Shown: positions 7,595 to 16,100, counted from the stretch's first letter. The stretch: DNA of 17,500 nucleotides from Chrysomallon squamiferum (GCA_012295275.1 CM022672.1:34291173-34308672); one strand, 5' to 3'. Numbers and translations: made by a program. Notes: generated by a model from the letters alone, not told the origin.

Positions 7595-8450
7595 ATTTCG
7601 TTCTGATGTAACCTGTTTTGTTATACAATTGTTATTGATGTTATTATTACTGTTATTTCGTTCTGATGTAACCTGTTTTGTTATACAATTGTTATTGATG
7701 TTATTATTACTGTTATTTCGTTCTGATGTAACCTGTTTTGTTATACAATTGTTATTGATGTTATTATTACTGTTATTTCGTTCTGATGTAACCTGTTTTG
7801 TTATACAATTGTTATTGATGTTATTATTAATGTTATTTCGTTCTGATGTAACCTGTTTTGTTATACAATTGTTATTGATGTTATTATTAATGTTATTTCG
7901 TTCTGATGTAACCTGTATTGTTATACAGTTGTTATTGATGTTATTATTACTGTTATTTCGTTCTGATGTAACCTGTTTTGTTATACAATTGTTATTGATG
8001 TTATTATTACTGTTATTTCGTTCTGATGTAACCTGTTTTGTTATACAATTGTTATTGATGTTATTATTAATGTTATTTCGTTCTGATGTAACCTGTTTTG
8101 TTATACAATTGTTATTGATGTTATTATTACTGTTATTTCGTTCTGATGTAACCTGTATTGTTATACAATTGTTATTGATGTTATTATTACTGTTATTTCG
8201 TTCTGATGTAACCTGTTTTGTTATACAATTGTTATTGATGTTATTATTACTGTTATTTCGTTCTGATGTAACCTGTTTTGTTATACAATTGTTATTGATG
8301 TTATTATTACTGTTATTTCGTTCTGATGTAATCTGTTTTGTTATACATTGTTACTGATGTCATTATTACTGTTATTTCGTTCTAATATAACCTGTTTTGA
8401 TATACAACTGTTATTGATGTAATTATTACTGTTATTTCGTTCTAATATAA
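7595..8450. repeat. 60-bp minisatellite, 12 full copies plus degenerate ends
   Basis: A partial copy (7595-7620) is followed by twelve units of exactly 60 bp from 7621 to 8340. Next come a 59-bp unit (8341-8399) with a one-base deletion and several substitutions, and a truncated, more diverged unit (8400-8450). The internal units differ at only a few positions: ATTAC/ATTAA at unit bases 27-31, CTGTTTTG/CTGTATTG near the end, one CAGTT and one ATCTG. Divergence is concentrated at the 3' edge, as expected when unequal exchange homogenises the centre. Because 60 is a multiple of three, a plus-strand frame of 20-residue repeats (containing FRSDVTCFVIQ) stays open from about 7629 to 8357. It has a non-ATG start, extreme Leu content and no flanking exon signal, so I regard it as incidental. 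Confidence 0.97.
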
Positions 8451-8642
8451 TGATCATTATCGTCATCGTCATCAACATCATCACAAATCATTATCTTCTT
8501 TACATCATGAACATTATTTAGTTTATAAATTTACTTATTTACTTACTTCCTTACTTGTTTACTTATATATTTATTTATTTATTTATTTTTTATTTATAAC
8601 TTTTATTATTTTTTTAAATGACCATTATTACTCTTTTGAAAA
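8451..8642. repeat. ATC-type and TTAC/TTTA-type simple sequence
   Basis: CATCGTCATCAACATCATC words (about 8455-8485) are followed by TTAC tetranucleotides (about 8531-8563) that become TTTA (about 8565-8600). Confidence 0.75.
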
Positions 8643-8649
8643 ACTACTA

Positions 8650-8690
<41 letters not shown>

Positions 8691-8703
8691 ACTACTGCTG
8701 CTA
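8643..8703. repeat. (ACT)8-(GCT)8 compound microsatellite
   Basis: Eight ACT units (8643-8666) switch to eight GCT units (8667-8690), then two more ACT and two GCT. GCT is the only GC-rich triplet expansion in the window and differs from ACT by one base. Confidence 0.95.
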
Positions 8704-9265
<562 letters not shown>

Positions 9266-9458
9266 TTTATTTATGAGAAAAAAAATAAAATAAAAATAAA
9301 TAAATAAATAAATAAAAGTAAAAAAAAAAAAAAAAAAAAAAGAAAGAAGAAAATGATAACATGAGTTCAAAAAATTCCTTTCCTGGTTCAAAAAAGAGAA
9401 AAAAAAAAAAAAAAAAAAAATGGCGGTTCTCTGAGAAAATAAGAAAAAAAAAAAAAAA
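9266..9458. repeat. A-rich block: AAAT repeats and three poly-A runs
   Basis: AAAT/AAAAT words at 9275-9316, then A runs at about 9320-9341, 9399-9420 and 9444-9458, separated by short unique stretches. Three poly-A runs within 140 bp, two of them preceded by a GTTCAAAA word (near 9365 and 9386), could be nested A-tailed insertions, but no element body is recognised. Confidence 0.85.
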
Positions 9459-9734
9459 GTGTGACAGGTTAATTACTGGGTGATTAACTTAACAACGCCG
9501 TCAACGACGACGTTCATTTGACGGCACGACACTAAAAGAAGATGAAAGGAATAGCATTGAGGCACTCCGTCATCGCTGACATCAACGTCATCAAGTGTCA
9601 GGACCGCGGTGACGATGTCGCAAATACCGCACGCCGAGGTGTTGATGACGTTTTATTGCAGTAAAAAACAGAACAAAAAATGGAAGAAAAAATTTAAAAA
9701 AGAAAAAATGCAGAGGTACAGTCAGAGATATGTA

Positions 9735-9735
<1 letters not shown>
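9459..9735. other. Small CpG-bearing island with an inverted repeat
   Basis: 9480-9655 is rich in CpG, mainly as repeated ACGTCA/TGACG words. AACGTCATCAA at 9584-9594 and its exact inverse TTGATGACGTT at 9642-9652 form an 11-bp inverted repeat with a 47-bp spacer. 9656-9735 is A-rich. No gene. The minus-strand frame from here is carried into the CA tract. Confidence 0.5.
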
Positions 9736-9772
<37 letters not shown>

Positions 9773-9813
9773 GAGGGAGGAAGAGAGAGGGGGGAGAGAA
9801 AGAGAGACAGAGA
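9736..9813. repeat. (GT)17 followed by GA-rich tract
   Basis: A clean TG tract (9736-9769), then GGGA/GAGA purine-rich sequence to about 9813, so the pattern is GT to GA on the plus strand. Confidence 0.92.
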
Positions 9814-9878
9814 GATAGTTGCATACAGGTTTTCAGTTATGTTGGTTCAAAACCTGGACTAGATATTATCAATAAATA

Positions 9879-9910
<32 letters not shown>

Positions 9911-10204
9911 TAAAATTAAAAATAAATAAAACTTAAATAAATAAATAAATAAATAAATTAATAAATAAATAAATAAAAAATAAACAAAATAAAAAATAAA
10001 CAAAAACCATAATTTAAAACCCCCACAAAAACACACCTTCTGCCGCTATGATAAAGCAAAAAAGTAAAGGTATGAACGCAAAAATACTTAGCTACACTTG
10101 AAAATACAAAATATAAAACTGCACATATTTTTCACTGAATAATAAAATAATCAAACAATTTCAGGTGAGTGGAATACGGCCTTTGTACTCCTCTTCGAAT
10201 GCTG
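9814..10204. repeat. AAAT tetranucleotide tract with unique flanks
   Basis: 9871-10008 is a long interrupted AAAT/AAAAT tract. It is preceded by GGTTCAAAACC (9844-9854), which loosely resembles a tRNA B box. 10009-10204 is unique and AT-rich. A TTTCAGGTGAGT at about 10160 contains both acceptor-like and donor-like words but flanks no plausible exon. Confidence 0.8.
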
Positions 10205-10420
10205 ATAATAATGACAACAGCAGCAACAACAACAACAGTAACAATAGTAGCAGTAATAATGATAATTACAATAGTAGTAGTAGTAATAATAATAAAAAGA
10301 GTAGTTTTAGTATAGTAGAAGCAGTAATAATAACAACAGTATTACAAGTAGTAATAGTAGTAGTAGTAGTAGTAGTAACAATAGTAGTAGTAGTTGTAGT
10401 AGTAGTAATAATCATAAATG
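10205..10420. repeat. AAC / AGT / AAT trinucleotide mosaic
   Basis: Interleaved AAC, AGC, AGT and AAT triplets, becoming nearly pure AGT at 10351-10376 and again at 10381-10407. All lie on the plus strand and differ from one another by single bases. The Asn/Ser-then-Val frame here is a repeat translation starting at a GTG. Confidence 0.9.
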
Positions 10421-10606
10421 TAGCAATGTGCAAAGATTCGGCTCTAAAATTTAATCATTTTTATTTTATTTTATTTTATTTGTTTGTTTTTAATTCTGAA
10501 TGTAAAACAATTCAAATAATAATAATAATAATACAAAGACCATTGGCATTTGTTATCATCATCATTATCACATCATCATCATCATCATAATCTTCATCAT
10601 CGTCAT
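10421..10606. repeat. TTTTA, AAT and ATC short tracts
   Basis: TTTTA pentanucleotides at about 10457-10480, AAT at about 10516-10533, and ATC/CAT at about 10554-10606. Confidence 0.85.
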
Positions 10607-10666
10607 TTTTCTCATAACCTTTTTTTCCGTAAGAATTCAATGAAAAATCTTAATTCTCAATTTGTT

Positions 10667-10697
<31 letters not shown>

Positions 10698-10701
10698 TAT
10701 T
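10607..10701. repeat. Poly-A followed by (AT)n
   Basis: About 14 A (10667-10680) run straight into about ten AT units (10681-10700). Confidence 0.92.
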
Positions 10702-11080
10702 TTCTGTTCTGGTGACTACGCGTTTAGACATCCAAAAAAGGAATCATGACTTGGTGATCTGTCACAAATCTACTTTGATAAATAAATAAAATGCGAAAAC
10801 CGCTTTCGACATATACAGAGATTGATGACGTCCGCCATGCTATTCTCGTTTCAGTTTCGCGGCGTTCGTGCTATTTTTAGCACATTTCGGAGTAAAAGAG
10901 TCGTGAGGCCCGGAGCTAGGATCTGTTTAAACTCTTTGATATAGAAATAATCACTGCTGAAATCCTTTTTTTTTTTCTCTTTCTTTTCTTATTTTATTCT
11001 TTCAAATCTGTCGTGTGTCTGTCAATGATTCATACATAGCTGGGACCAGGTAACGGTGGGGGGGGGTGTGTGTGTGAAAG

Positions 11081-11090
11081 GTCACGTGAC
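11081..11090. promoter_or_regulatory. Perfect palindromic E-box GTCACGTGAC
   Basis: This 10-bp perfect palindrome is the optimal site for USF/MITF/TFE-type bHLH-ZIP factors. It lies between the G9 run and the possible quadruplex at 11159-11185. Confidence 0.35.
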
Positions 11091-11158
11091 GAGAGAAAAC
11101 GTTCGTCTGCCAGCTTTTGTTTTGTTCAGCTCACGACTATTTCACAGCATCTGCCCGT

Positions 11159-11185
11159 GGGGTGGGGTTTTAGATGGGAGACGGG
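11159..11185 (+). other. Possible G-quadruplex
   Basis: Four G runs (GGGG, GGGG, GGG, GGG) are separated by loops of 1, 8 and 4 bases. The 8-base loop is one longer than the standard limit, so this is close to canonical. Confidence 0.45.
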
Positions 11186-11334
11186 TTTTTTTTCGAATTT
11201 TTGTCCTGTGTTATGATATTTATTTGACTCTTTTAATTTGTCCAATCTCCAGTAGGTATATTCAGTTATGTAGATTTAATTAGTTAATTGTTCTTTCTTC
11301 ACTATTTTTGAATTTTAGATAAAGATAGGTTTGT

Positions 11335-11335
11335 T

Positions 11336-11374
<39 letters not shown>

Positions 11375-11453
11375 TAGATAGATAGATAGGTAGGTAGGTA
11401 GGTAGGTAGGTAGATAGATCGATAGCTAGCTAGATAGATAGATACAGAGAAAG
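11335..11453. repeat. (GATA)n-(GGTA)n-(GATA)n compound tetranucleotide
   Basis: GATA units (about 11335-11388, one interruption) convert to about seven GGTA units (11388-11412) and back to GATA/GCTA units. The change is a single A-to-G step per unit. Confidence 0.95.
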
Positions 11454-11879
11454 AGCAAGAAACAGATAGACAAATAAATTTGAAGATACACAGAGATACA
11501 GACAGGTAAACAAACTAATCACAAATTTCACATATAATCATTTATTTGTAAGAGTTTCTCTGTAAACTATCTGTTGTTATGCATCTTTCACACACACACT
11601 AAAATAAAGCAAAATATTTGCATGCACAATCACAGTGCATAATGCAGGTGATAAAAATGCGTCTTGACTGAAGTGAGAGCATTAAGTTCAAATCCCCGAC
11701 AGTGCAGATTAAACAGTAATAAAAAATATGTTTATATATGTTTTTATGGTTGATGAAAAATTGCTCTCCGTGATTTGACAAGAACATGAAAAAGTAAGTT
11801 TTAATCTGAGACCGCAGAGAAAAACAAAGCAACTGAATAGGGCAGGAAAAAAATGTGAAAAAGAAAAGAAAAACGAAAT
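11454..11879. other. Single-copy segment with a tRNA B-box-like word
   Basis: Mostly unique. GTTCAAATCC at 11686-11695 fits the RNA polymerase III B-box consensus (GGTTCGANTCC) except at the second or third position and the C. I could not find a paired T-arm or a matching A box at the usual distance, so this is neither a tRNA nor a demonstrated SINE. 11830-11879 is A-rich. Confidence 0.4.
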
Positions 11880-11954
11880 AAAAAAAAAAAAAAAAAAAGA
11901 AGACATATCTACAGTCATGATCCAGCGTATATAATAATAATAATAATAATAATA

Positions 11955-11989
<35 letters not shown>
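11880..11989. repeat. Poly-A (19 A) and (AAT)n tract
   Basis: The A run is at 11880-11898. An AAT tract occupies 11932-11989 with one interruption near 11955. Confidence 0.95.
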
Positions 11990-12007
11990 GACGTCACAGC
12001 CAATGAG
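11990..12007 (+). promoter_or_regulatory. CRE half-site next to CCAAT box
   Basis: GACGTCAC (11990-11997) is followed directly by AGCCAATGAG (11998-12007), a strong NF-Y match. CRE and CCAAT elements placed side by side are a known promoter arrangement. No TATA box, initiator or gene is obvious in the next 150 bases, and an AAT tract sits immediately upstream. Confidence 0.28.
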
Positions 12008-12122
12008 AAGCACCTTACACATGACCCCCCACTCCTCCAGTACAAGATTACATCATCGCAGAAATATCTCAACGCTTTAAGCGAGGTAATGAATATAACC
12101 AGTATCTGGTTGTGTCTGGGGG
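12008..12122. other. Short unique spacer
   Basis: It contains a CCCCCCACTCCTCC pyrimidine stretch near 12025. Nothing else is recognised. Confidence 0.4.
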
Positions 12123-12215
12123 TTTGTGTGTGTGTCTGTCTGAGCGTGTGTGCGTGTGTGCATTTATGTGTTTGTGTGCGTGTGTGCATGTATGTGTTTG
12201 TGTGTGTGTGTGTGT
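12123..12215. repeat. Interrupted (GT)n with a 26-bp internal duplication
   Basis: GT units with C and A interruptions. GTGTGTGCAT followed by TATGTGTTTGTGTG appears twice, 26 bp apart, showing block-wise duplication. Confidence 0.92.
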
Positions 12216-12489
12216 TGCTTCTAACTGGAAAGCGTAGCCCAAAAATAACAACAGCAAAATGTGATTGTAACGTAAATAAAATGTGTTGTGCATGTCGTAA
12301 ATAAAATAGCTATTTCCGTCTTTCATTCACTGATCTGATCTTTTTTTATGGTAGGTAATTTACTTATTAAGATGTAGTAACAATTTATTTAATCTGCGAG
12401 TGTTTTGTTTTTTAAATATTATAATTTAGTTCACACGCACACACACAAACACACGTGTAAATATTCTCTTAACAAAGAATTGTTAATAT

Positions 12490-12490
<1 letters not shown>
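12216..12490. other. Single-copy spacer with short CA run
   Basis: Unique and AT-rich. ACGCACACACACAAACAC at about 12434-12452 ends in a CACGTG at 12452-12457. Confidence 0.5.
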
Positions 12491-12539
<49 letters not shown>

Positions 12540-12564
12540 TTATTATTATTATTATTATTATTTC

Positions 12565-12644
<80 letters not shown>

Positions 12645-12690
12645 TTGTTATTGTTATTATTATTAGCAGTAGTAATAGTATTTTCATTAT
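12491..12690. repeat. (ACT)16-(ATT)n-(AGT)13 inverted compound repeat
   Basis: Sixteen ACT units (12491-12538) lead into ATT units (12539-12604, one TCTG interruption) and then thirteen AGT units (12605-12643). AGT is the reverse complement of ACT, so the two outer tracts are inverted repeats of at least 39 bp around a 66-bp AT-rich centre. Degenerate AGT/ATT words continue to about 12690. Confidence 0.96.
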
Positions 12691-13130
12691 TATATCAGCA
12701 ATGAAAGAGTTTATCAGGAACTGTAAATTTTGTTTGACAGATACAAAATATCCAGAAAAAAAATAAAATAAAATAAAATAAATAAACAAAGAAATGAAAA
12801 AAAAAAAGTAACCAATCGTTCTTAGAAAGCCTTTTCCTTTTCATTACGTTTTATCATTTATTTCATTTCTCTATCACACTTCATACATTTATTTTTGCTC
12901 GGATTTTTGTTTCTTTCTTTCGTTCTGTCTTTCTGCTGTGCTGTTTACGTTCATAAAAGTGCAGGTAAAAAAATCTCTGCTATGCAAAAGGAAACACAAC
13001 AGTTCCATTGTCTCGGGTGACACACAGGTGAGTTGACAGCTACAGGTATTAATACAATTAGTGAAACAAACGAGGAAATATTGTTTAATGTCCTTGTTTA
13101 CACAGATCGTGAGTGTCATTGTAAAGTATA
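12691..13130. other. Single-copy segment with A-rich runs
   Basis: AAAAT pentanucleotides at about 12758-12785 and an A run at about 12798-12807. CCAATCG at 12812-12818 is a possible CCAAT box. The rest is unique and no gene is supported. Confidence 0.5.
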
Positions 13131-13352
13131 ATGAGGAAAAAAATAAAGAGGAAAAAAGGAAAAAGGAAAAAAGAAAAGAAAAAAGGAAATGCACTCGTTT
13201 GTTTGTTTATATTTTTTTTTTTTTTTGTTTATTTACTTGTTTGTTTGTTTGTAAATAATAATAAGAAAAGAAAAAAGGAAATGTACTCGTTTGTTTATTT
13301 TTTTTTTGTGTTTGTTTATTTATTTACTTGTTTGTTTGTTTGTAAATAATAA
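13131..13352. repeat. A/G-rich tract and 92-bp tandem duplication
   Basis: 13131-13190 is GGAAAAA-type purine sequence. A composite segment (AAGAAAAG, GGAAATGCACTCG, GTTT repeats, T run, GTTT repeats, GTAAATAAT) at 13171-13262 is repeated at 13263-13352. The copies differ at GCACTCG versus GTACTCG and in the length of the T and GTTT runs. Confidence 0.9.
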
Positions 13353-13545
13353 TAATAATAATAATAATAAGAAGAAGAAGAAGAAGAATGATAATAATAA
13401 TGATAATGATAATAATAATAATAATTATAATGATAATAATACTCACGATAATAAAAACAAGAAGAAGAAAAAGAGATGATGATGATAATGATATGAAGAA
13501 AAACACGAAGAAGAAGAAAAAGAAGAAACAAATGATAAAAGTTTT
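13334..13545. repeat. AAT / AAG / GAT trinucleotide mosaic
   Basis: AAT (about 13344-13369), AAG (13370-13387), AAT/GAT interspersed (13388-13450), AAG (about 13459-13474), GAT (about 13475-13495) and AAG (about 13495-13530). All are purine-rich on the plus strand. Confidence 0.9.
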
Positions 13546-13632
13546 TAGCTTCATATTTGATATTTTTTCTTCTTTCTGCATCATTACTTCTCCTCCGAAT
13601 TTCTTTTTAGGTTATTTCCTGTTTTCGCTTTC

Positions 13633-13633
<1 letters not shown>

Positions 13634-13673
<40 letters not shown>

Positions 13674-13696
13674 GCTGTTAGAATTTTATTATTATA

Positions 13697-13743
<47 letters not shown>
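13634..13743. repeat. (TAA)13 / (TTA)n inverted repeat
   Basis: Thirteen TAA units (13634-13672) are followed after 24 bp by an uninterrupted ATT/TTA tract (13697-13743). The tracts are reverse complements, giving at least 39 bp of potential stem around a short spacer. Confidence 0.96.
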
Positions 13744-14067
13744 CACTTACAACTACCTTATTCACATAAAATCTCAATTCTGAATTTGTAAAAAAAAAGA
13801 AAGAAGACATTAATCCCAAAATTATATACTAATAATTTATACTAATTGGTTATGCTAGTTACTCATTCTTTTATCTTTTGTTAACGACCTTCCCAGGAAC
13901 AACCTGTCTATCACGTGACCTTCGACTGGTCATATTTTATGGTCATTACAATTCCCTTGTAAAGCGTAACGAACGACTGGTGCAAAGTAGCATAGCATTT
14001 AAACATGCAATAGCGGCGTAACATTAATAGAATAATTAGTTATATAACAGTACATAGTTAGGAGAGA
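13744..14067. other. Single-copy segment with E-box and half-sites
   Basis: Unique and moderately AT-rich. TCACGTGACC lies at 13911-13920, overlapping the first of three GGTCA-type half-sites: TGACC 13916-13920, GGTCA 13928-13932 and GGTCA 13941-13945. No gene. Confidence 0.5.
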
Positions 14068-14123
14068 CGGGTAGGGGAGTGATGGCGGGTAGGGGGAGTG
14101 ATGGCGGGCAGGGGGAGGAGGGA
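14068..14123 (+). repeat. G-rich 18/19-bp repeat, three copies
   Basis: A unit of the form CGGGTAGGGGAGTGATGG starts at 14068, 14086 and 14105, the last diverging to CGGGCAGGGGGAGGAGGG. GGG or longer runs recur with loops of 2, 9, 2, 9, 2 and 4 bases, so a long-loop G-quadruplex is possible. The element stands alone in AT-rich surroundings. Confidence 0.85.
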
Positions 14124-14215
14124 GTGTATCGTCTGGCAAATTTGTAAAAGAAAATCCATTATGGCTGTAGATTTAGAAATAAAAAAAATTGTTTGAAAAG
14201 AATAATGATAATAAT
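14124..14215. other. Short unique AT-rich spacer
   Basis: Nothing recognised. Confidence 0.4.
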
Positions 14216-14491
14216 AAGAAGAAGAAGAAGAAGAAGAAGAAGAATGAGAAGAAGAAAAAGAAGAAAAAGAAGTAGGTAACAAGATAAACAACATATAAAA
14301 TAACAAAGAACAATAACAATAATAATAATATGAAGAAAAAAAACAACTAACAAGAACAAGAAAAAGAACAGCAAGAAGAAAATAACAACAAACACAGGAA
14401 AAATAAAGAACAACAACGAAATAATAACAAAATTAAATACATAATAATAATAAGGAGAAGAAGACGAAGAAGAAGAAGGAGAAAAAGAAAA

Positions 14492-14558
<67 letters not shown>

Positions 14559-14566
14559 TAACAACA
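14216..14566. repeat. Purine-rich AAG / AAC / AAT mosaic
   Basis: AAG (14216-14245, then interrupted), AAC/AAAG mixtures (about 14275-14430), AAG (about 14454-14490), a clean AAT tract (14493-14555) and AAC words to 14566. Pyrimidines other than the T of AAT are rare across 350 bases. Minus-strand Phe/Leu/Ser-rich frames are translations of this block. Confidence 0.92.
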
Positions 14567-15055
14567 ATGTTACAAACCATTACACAGAAAAACCTGAAAA
14601 TTATTTTATTTCAAACGTAAACTCTTTACCGCCAATCCTGAAAATAAAAGACATACAACGTCATCGACAGACCACGACGACATTATTTCCTGCACACTAC
14701 TACTACGACCGCTCCTCTCCCTCCACAACTGCTGCAGCACATAAACAGTAATTTGCACCCAAATAAAAATTATGTAAATTTCGCTTTGTTGTAAGCGACT
14801 CCAGTTTGCCAGTCCCTAAGCGACCCGACCCGGGGCAGATTCCGTACATGCTTGGCTCTTTCTGGTTTCGAGCAGGATAAATCAAACACTCAAAGAGTGA
14901 AAACTCTGGAGATTGTCAGTCTCTGGGGTCGAATCTGTGCAGCGATAAAAATCGAGGTTGACGCGTCAAGGATAAAATAGTTTTATTTGATAAATGGACA
15001 TTTGTAAATCATTAAGTAATCACGGAATAAATTGTTTTAACAGATAAAGAGTGGG

Positions 15056-15058
<3 letters not shown>
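14567..15058. other. Single-copy segment with some GC-rich stretches
   Basis: 14800-14840 is comparatively GC-rich (ACCCGACCCGGGGCAG). GGGGTCGAATCTG at 14927-14939 is a poor match to a polymerase III B box. A minus-strand frame of about 60 codons at 14703-14885 has ordinary composition, but I recognise no domain and see no supporting signals. Confidence 0.45.

Positions 15059-15130
<72 letters not shown>
15059..15130. repeat. (GA)36 microsatellite
   Basis: Thirty-six perfect GA units. The homopurine/homopyrimidine mirror symmetry is the type that can form triplex (H-) DNA under supercoiling, and GA repeats are known targets of GAGA-type factors. Confidence 0.98.
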
Positions 15131-15132
<2 letters not shown>

Positions 15133-15494
15133 TATTTTTTTTTTCGGTCTGCGTCTTTCTGTATTGCTAGTATGTTTTATACCAGGTTTATCACAACGCG
15201 CAATCCAGAACAATGTATTTATATATATTCGGTTTGTTGTGAATATTTTATCGGTTTTATCTATTTCAAAATATGTAGATTTCTTTATTTTAAAGCATTA
15301 TTGTACAGGTCTGTGTTTTGTATGTATGAGTTTGTGCATATACGTGTGTGTGTGTGTGTGTGTGTATACATGCATATTATATTGCATGCATGTATTTATG
15401 CGAAAGATTGTGTTCTGTGTGTATTTTTGTGTGTATCATTGTGTATGAATGAATACAGAGAGAGCGAGAGAAAACATCTGTACGTGCGTGTGTG

Positions 15495-15525
<31 letters not shown>

Positions 15526-15585
15526 TTTTGTTTATTTGTTTGTTTATAGTTCTGGATATATTTAATATATTTAATCAAATACGAA
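15131..15585. repeat. Unique AT-rich sequence with two (GT)n tracts
   Basis: GT tracts at 15344-15365 and 15486-15526 (one interruption), joined by GTGTATG-like words. TGCATATTATATTGCATGCATG at about 15371-15392 is partly palindromic. The Cys/Val-rich frames crossing this area come from the GT tracts. Confidence 0.85.
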
Positions 15586-15939
15586 AAATTATATATAAAA
15601 AATAATTAAGAAAGATAAATAAATAAGTACAAGAAAATAAGTAAACATTTCGGGTTGATGTTAAACGATAGAATTACTCGTTCATAATTGATAAGTTAGT
15701 TTTGTTCCATATCATCATATCTTATTTCTATAAGCACTGTCGTCTGCTTGATTAATTCTAAATTCATTCGAATCGTCCATGCGTCGTTTATCAACGCCAG
15801 TTCTAAACATAATTCAGTGTAAATAATTTCTCGCATGAATATTCATCAACGCTTATATTACGTCGCGTATCTTTCGTTTGATATGAAATACCCTGTTAAG
15901 ATTTTTTTTGCTTCATTTGTAGATTAGAGAACAATGCTG

Positions 15940-15947
15940 TGACGTCA
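15940..15947. promoter_or_regulatory. Consensus CRE TGACGTCA
   Basis: A perfect CREB/ATF palindrome, followed immediately by CGTTA. It is the second full copy in the window. Confidence 0.3.
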
Positions 15948-16100
15948 CGTTAAAGTAGGTTAAAGGATGGATGATTTGTTTTACTTCATAATGCATTGAT
16001 TTGTGTTTGATTTGATTTAAAATTCGCGCGTGACTTTAGCAGAAAGAATGGCTGATTTGTATAACTGAAACGGAGGTCTAGAAAGTATCATTTAACAGAA

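Larger units (their letters stand above)
10702..11334. other. Single-copy segment with CpG, E-box and G-rich element
   Basis: 10790-10920 carries CpG-containing words and TGATGACGTC (10824-10833), a CRE variant. A T run with scattered C lies at 10966-10994. 11058-11066 is nine consecutive G, followed by GT and then the E-box palindrome at 11081-11090 and the G-run cluster at 11159-11185. No coding frame of note. The 75-codon frame from 11056 starts in this G-rich stretch and has no recognisable domain. Confidence 0.5.

Noticed and set aside
7629-8357. A 242-codon plus-strand frame of 20-residue repeats
   Set aside because: It begins at TTG, consists of minisatellite units whose length happens to be a multiple of three, is dominated by Leu, and has no splice or start context. 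Kept only as a property of the repeat.
9266-9458. Nested A-tailed retrotransposon insertions
   Set aside because: Three poly-A runs are present, but no element body, internal promoter or target-site duplication could be identified.
10158-10171. Splice acceptor or donor flanking an exon (TTTCAGGTGAGT)
   Set aside because: Acceptor-like and donor-like words are directly fused, leaving no exon between them, and neither side shows a plausible coding stretch.
10165-10590. A 141-codon frame rich in Asn, Ser and Val
   Set aside because: It starts at GTG and is a direct translation of the AAC/AGT/AAT mosaic and adjoining tracts. Homopolymer-rich proteins exist, but nothing here supports one.
11335-11412. 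Telomeric repeat
   Set aside because: The GGTA/GATA units do not match the TTAGG or TTAGGG telomere units and grade into each other as ordinary tetranucleotide microsatellites.
11640-11720. tRNA gene or tRNA-derived SINE suggested by GTTCAAATCC
   Set aside because: The T-arm does not pair and no A box was found at the expected distance. A weaker B-box-like word at 14928 and another at 9844 are not enough to define a family without alignment.
11599-12189. A 196-codon minus-strand frame
   Set aside because: It is composed of translations of the GT, AAT and poly-A tracts joined through unique sequence. No domain is recognised and its start lies inside a microsatellite.
12405-12789. Poly-Leu/Val and poly-Ile/Val frames on both strands
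   Set aside because: They are purely the ACT-ATT-AGT repeat read in different frames.
14703-14885. Minus-strand frame of about 60 codons with ordinary composition
   Set aside because: Short, with no recognisable domain, no splice signals and no supporting neighbours. It is within what chance allows in 17.5 kb.
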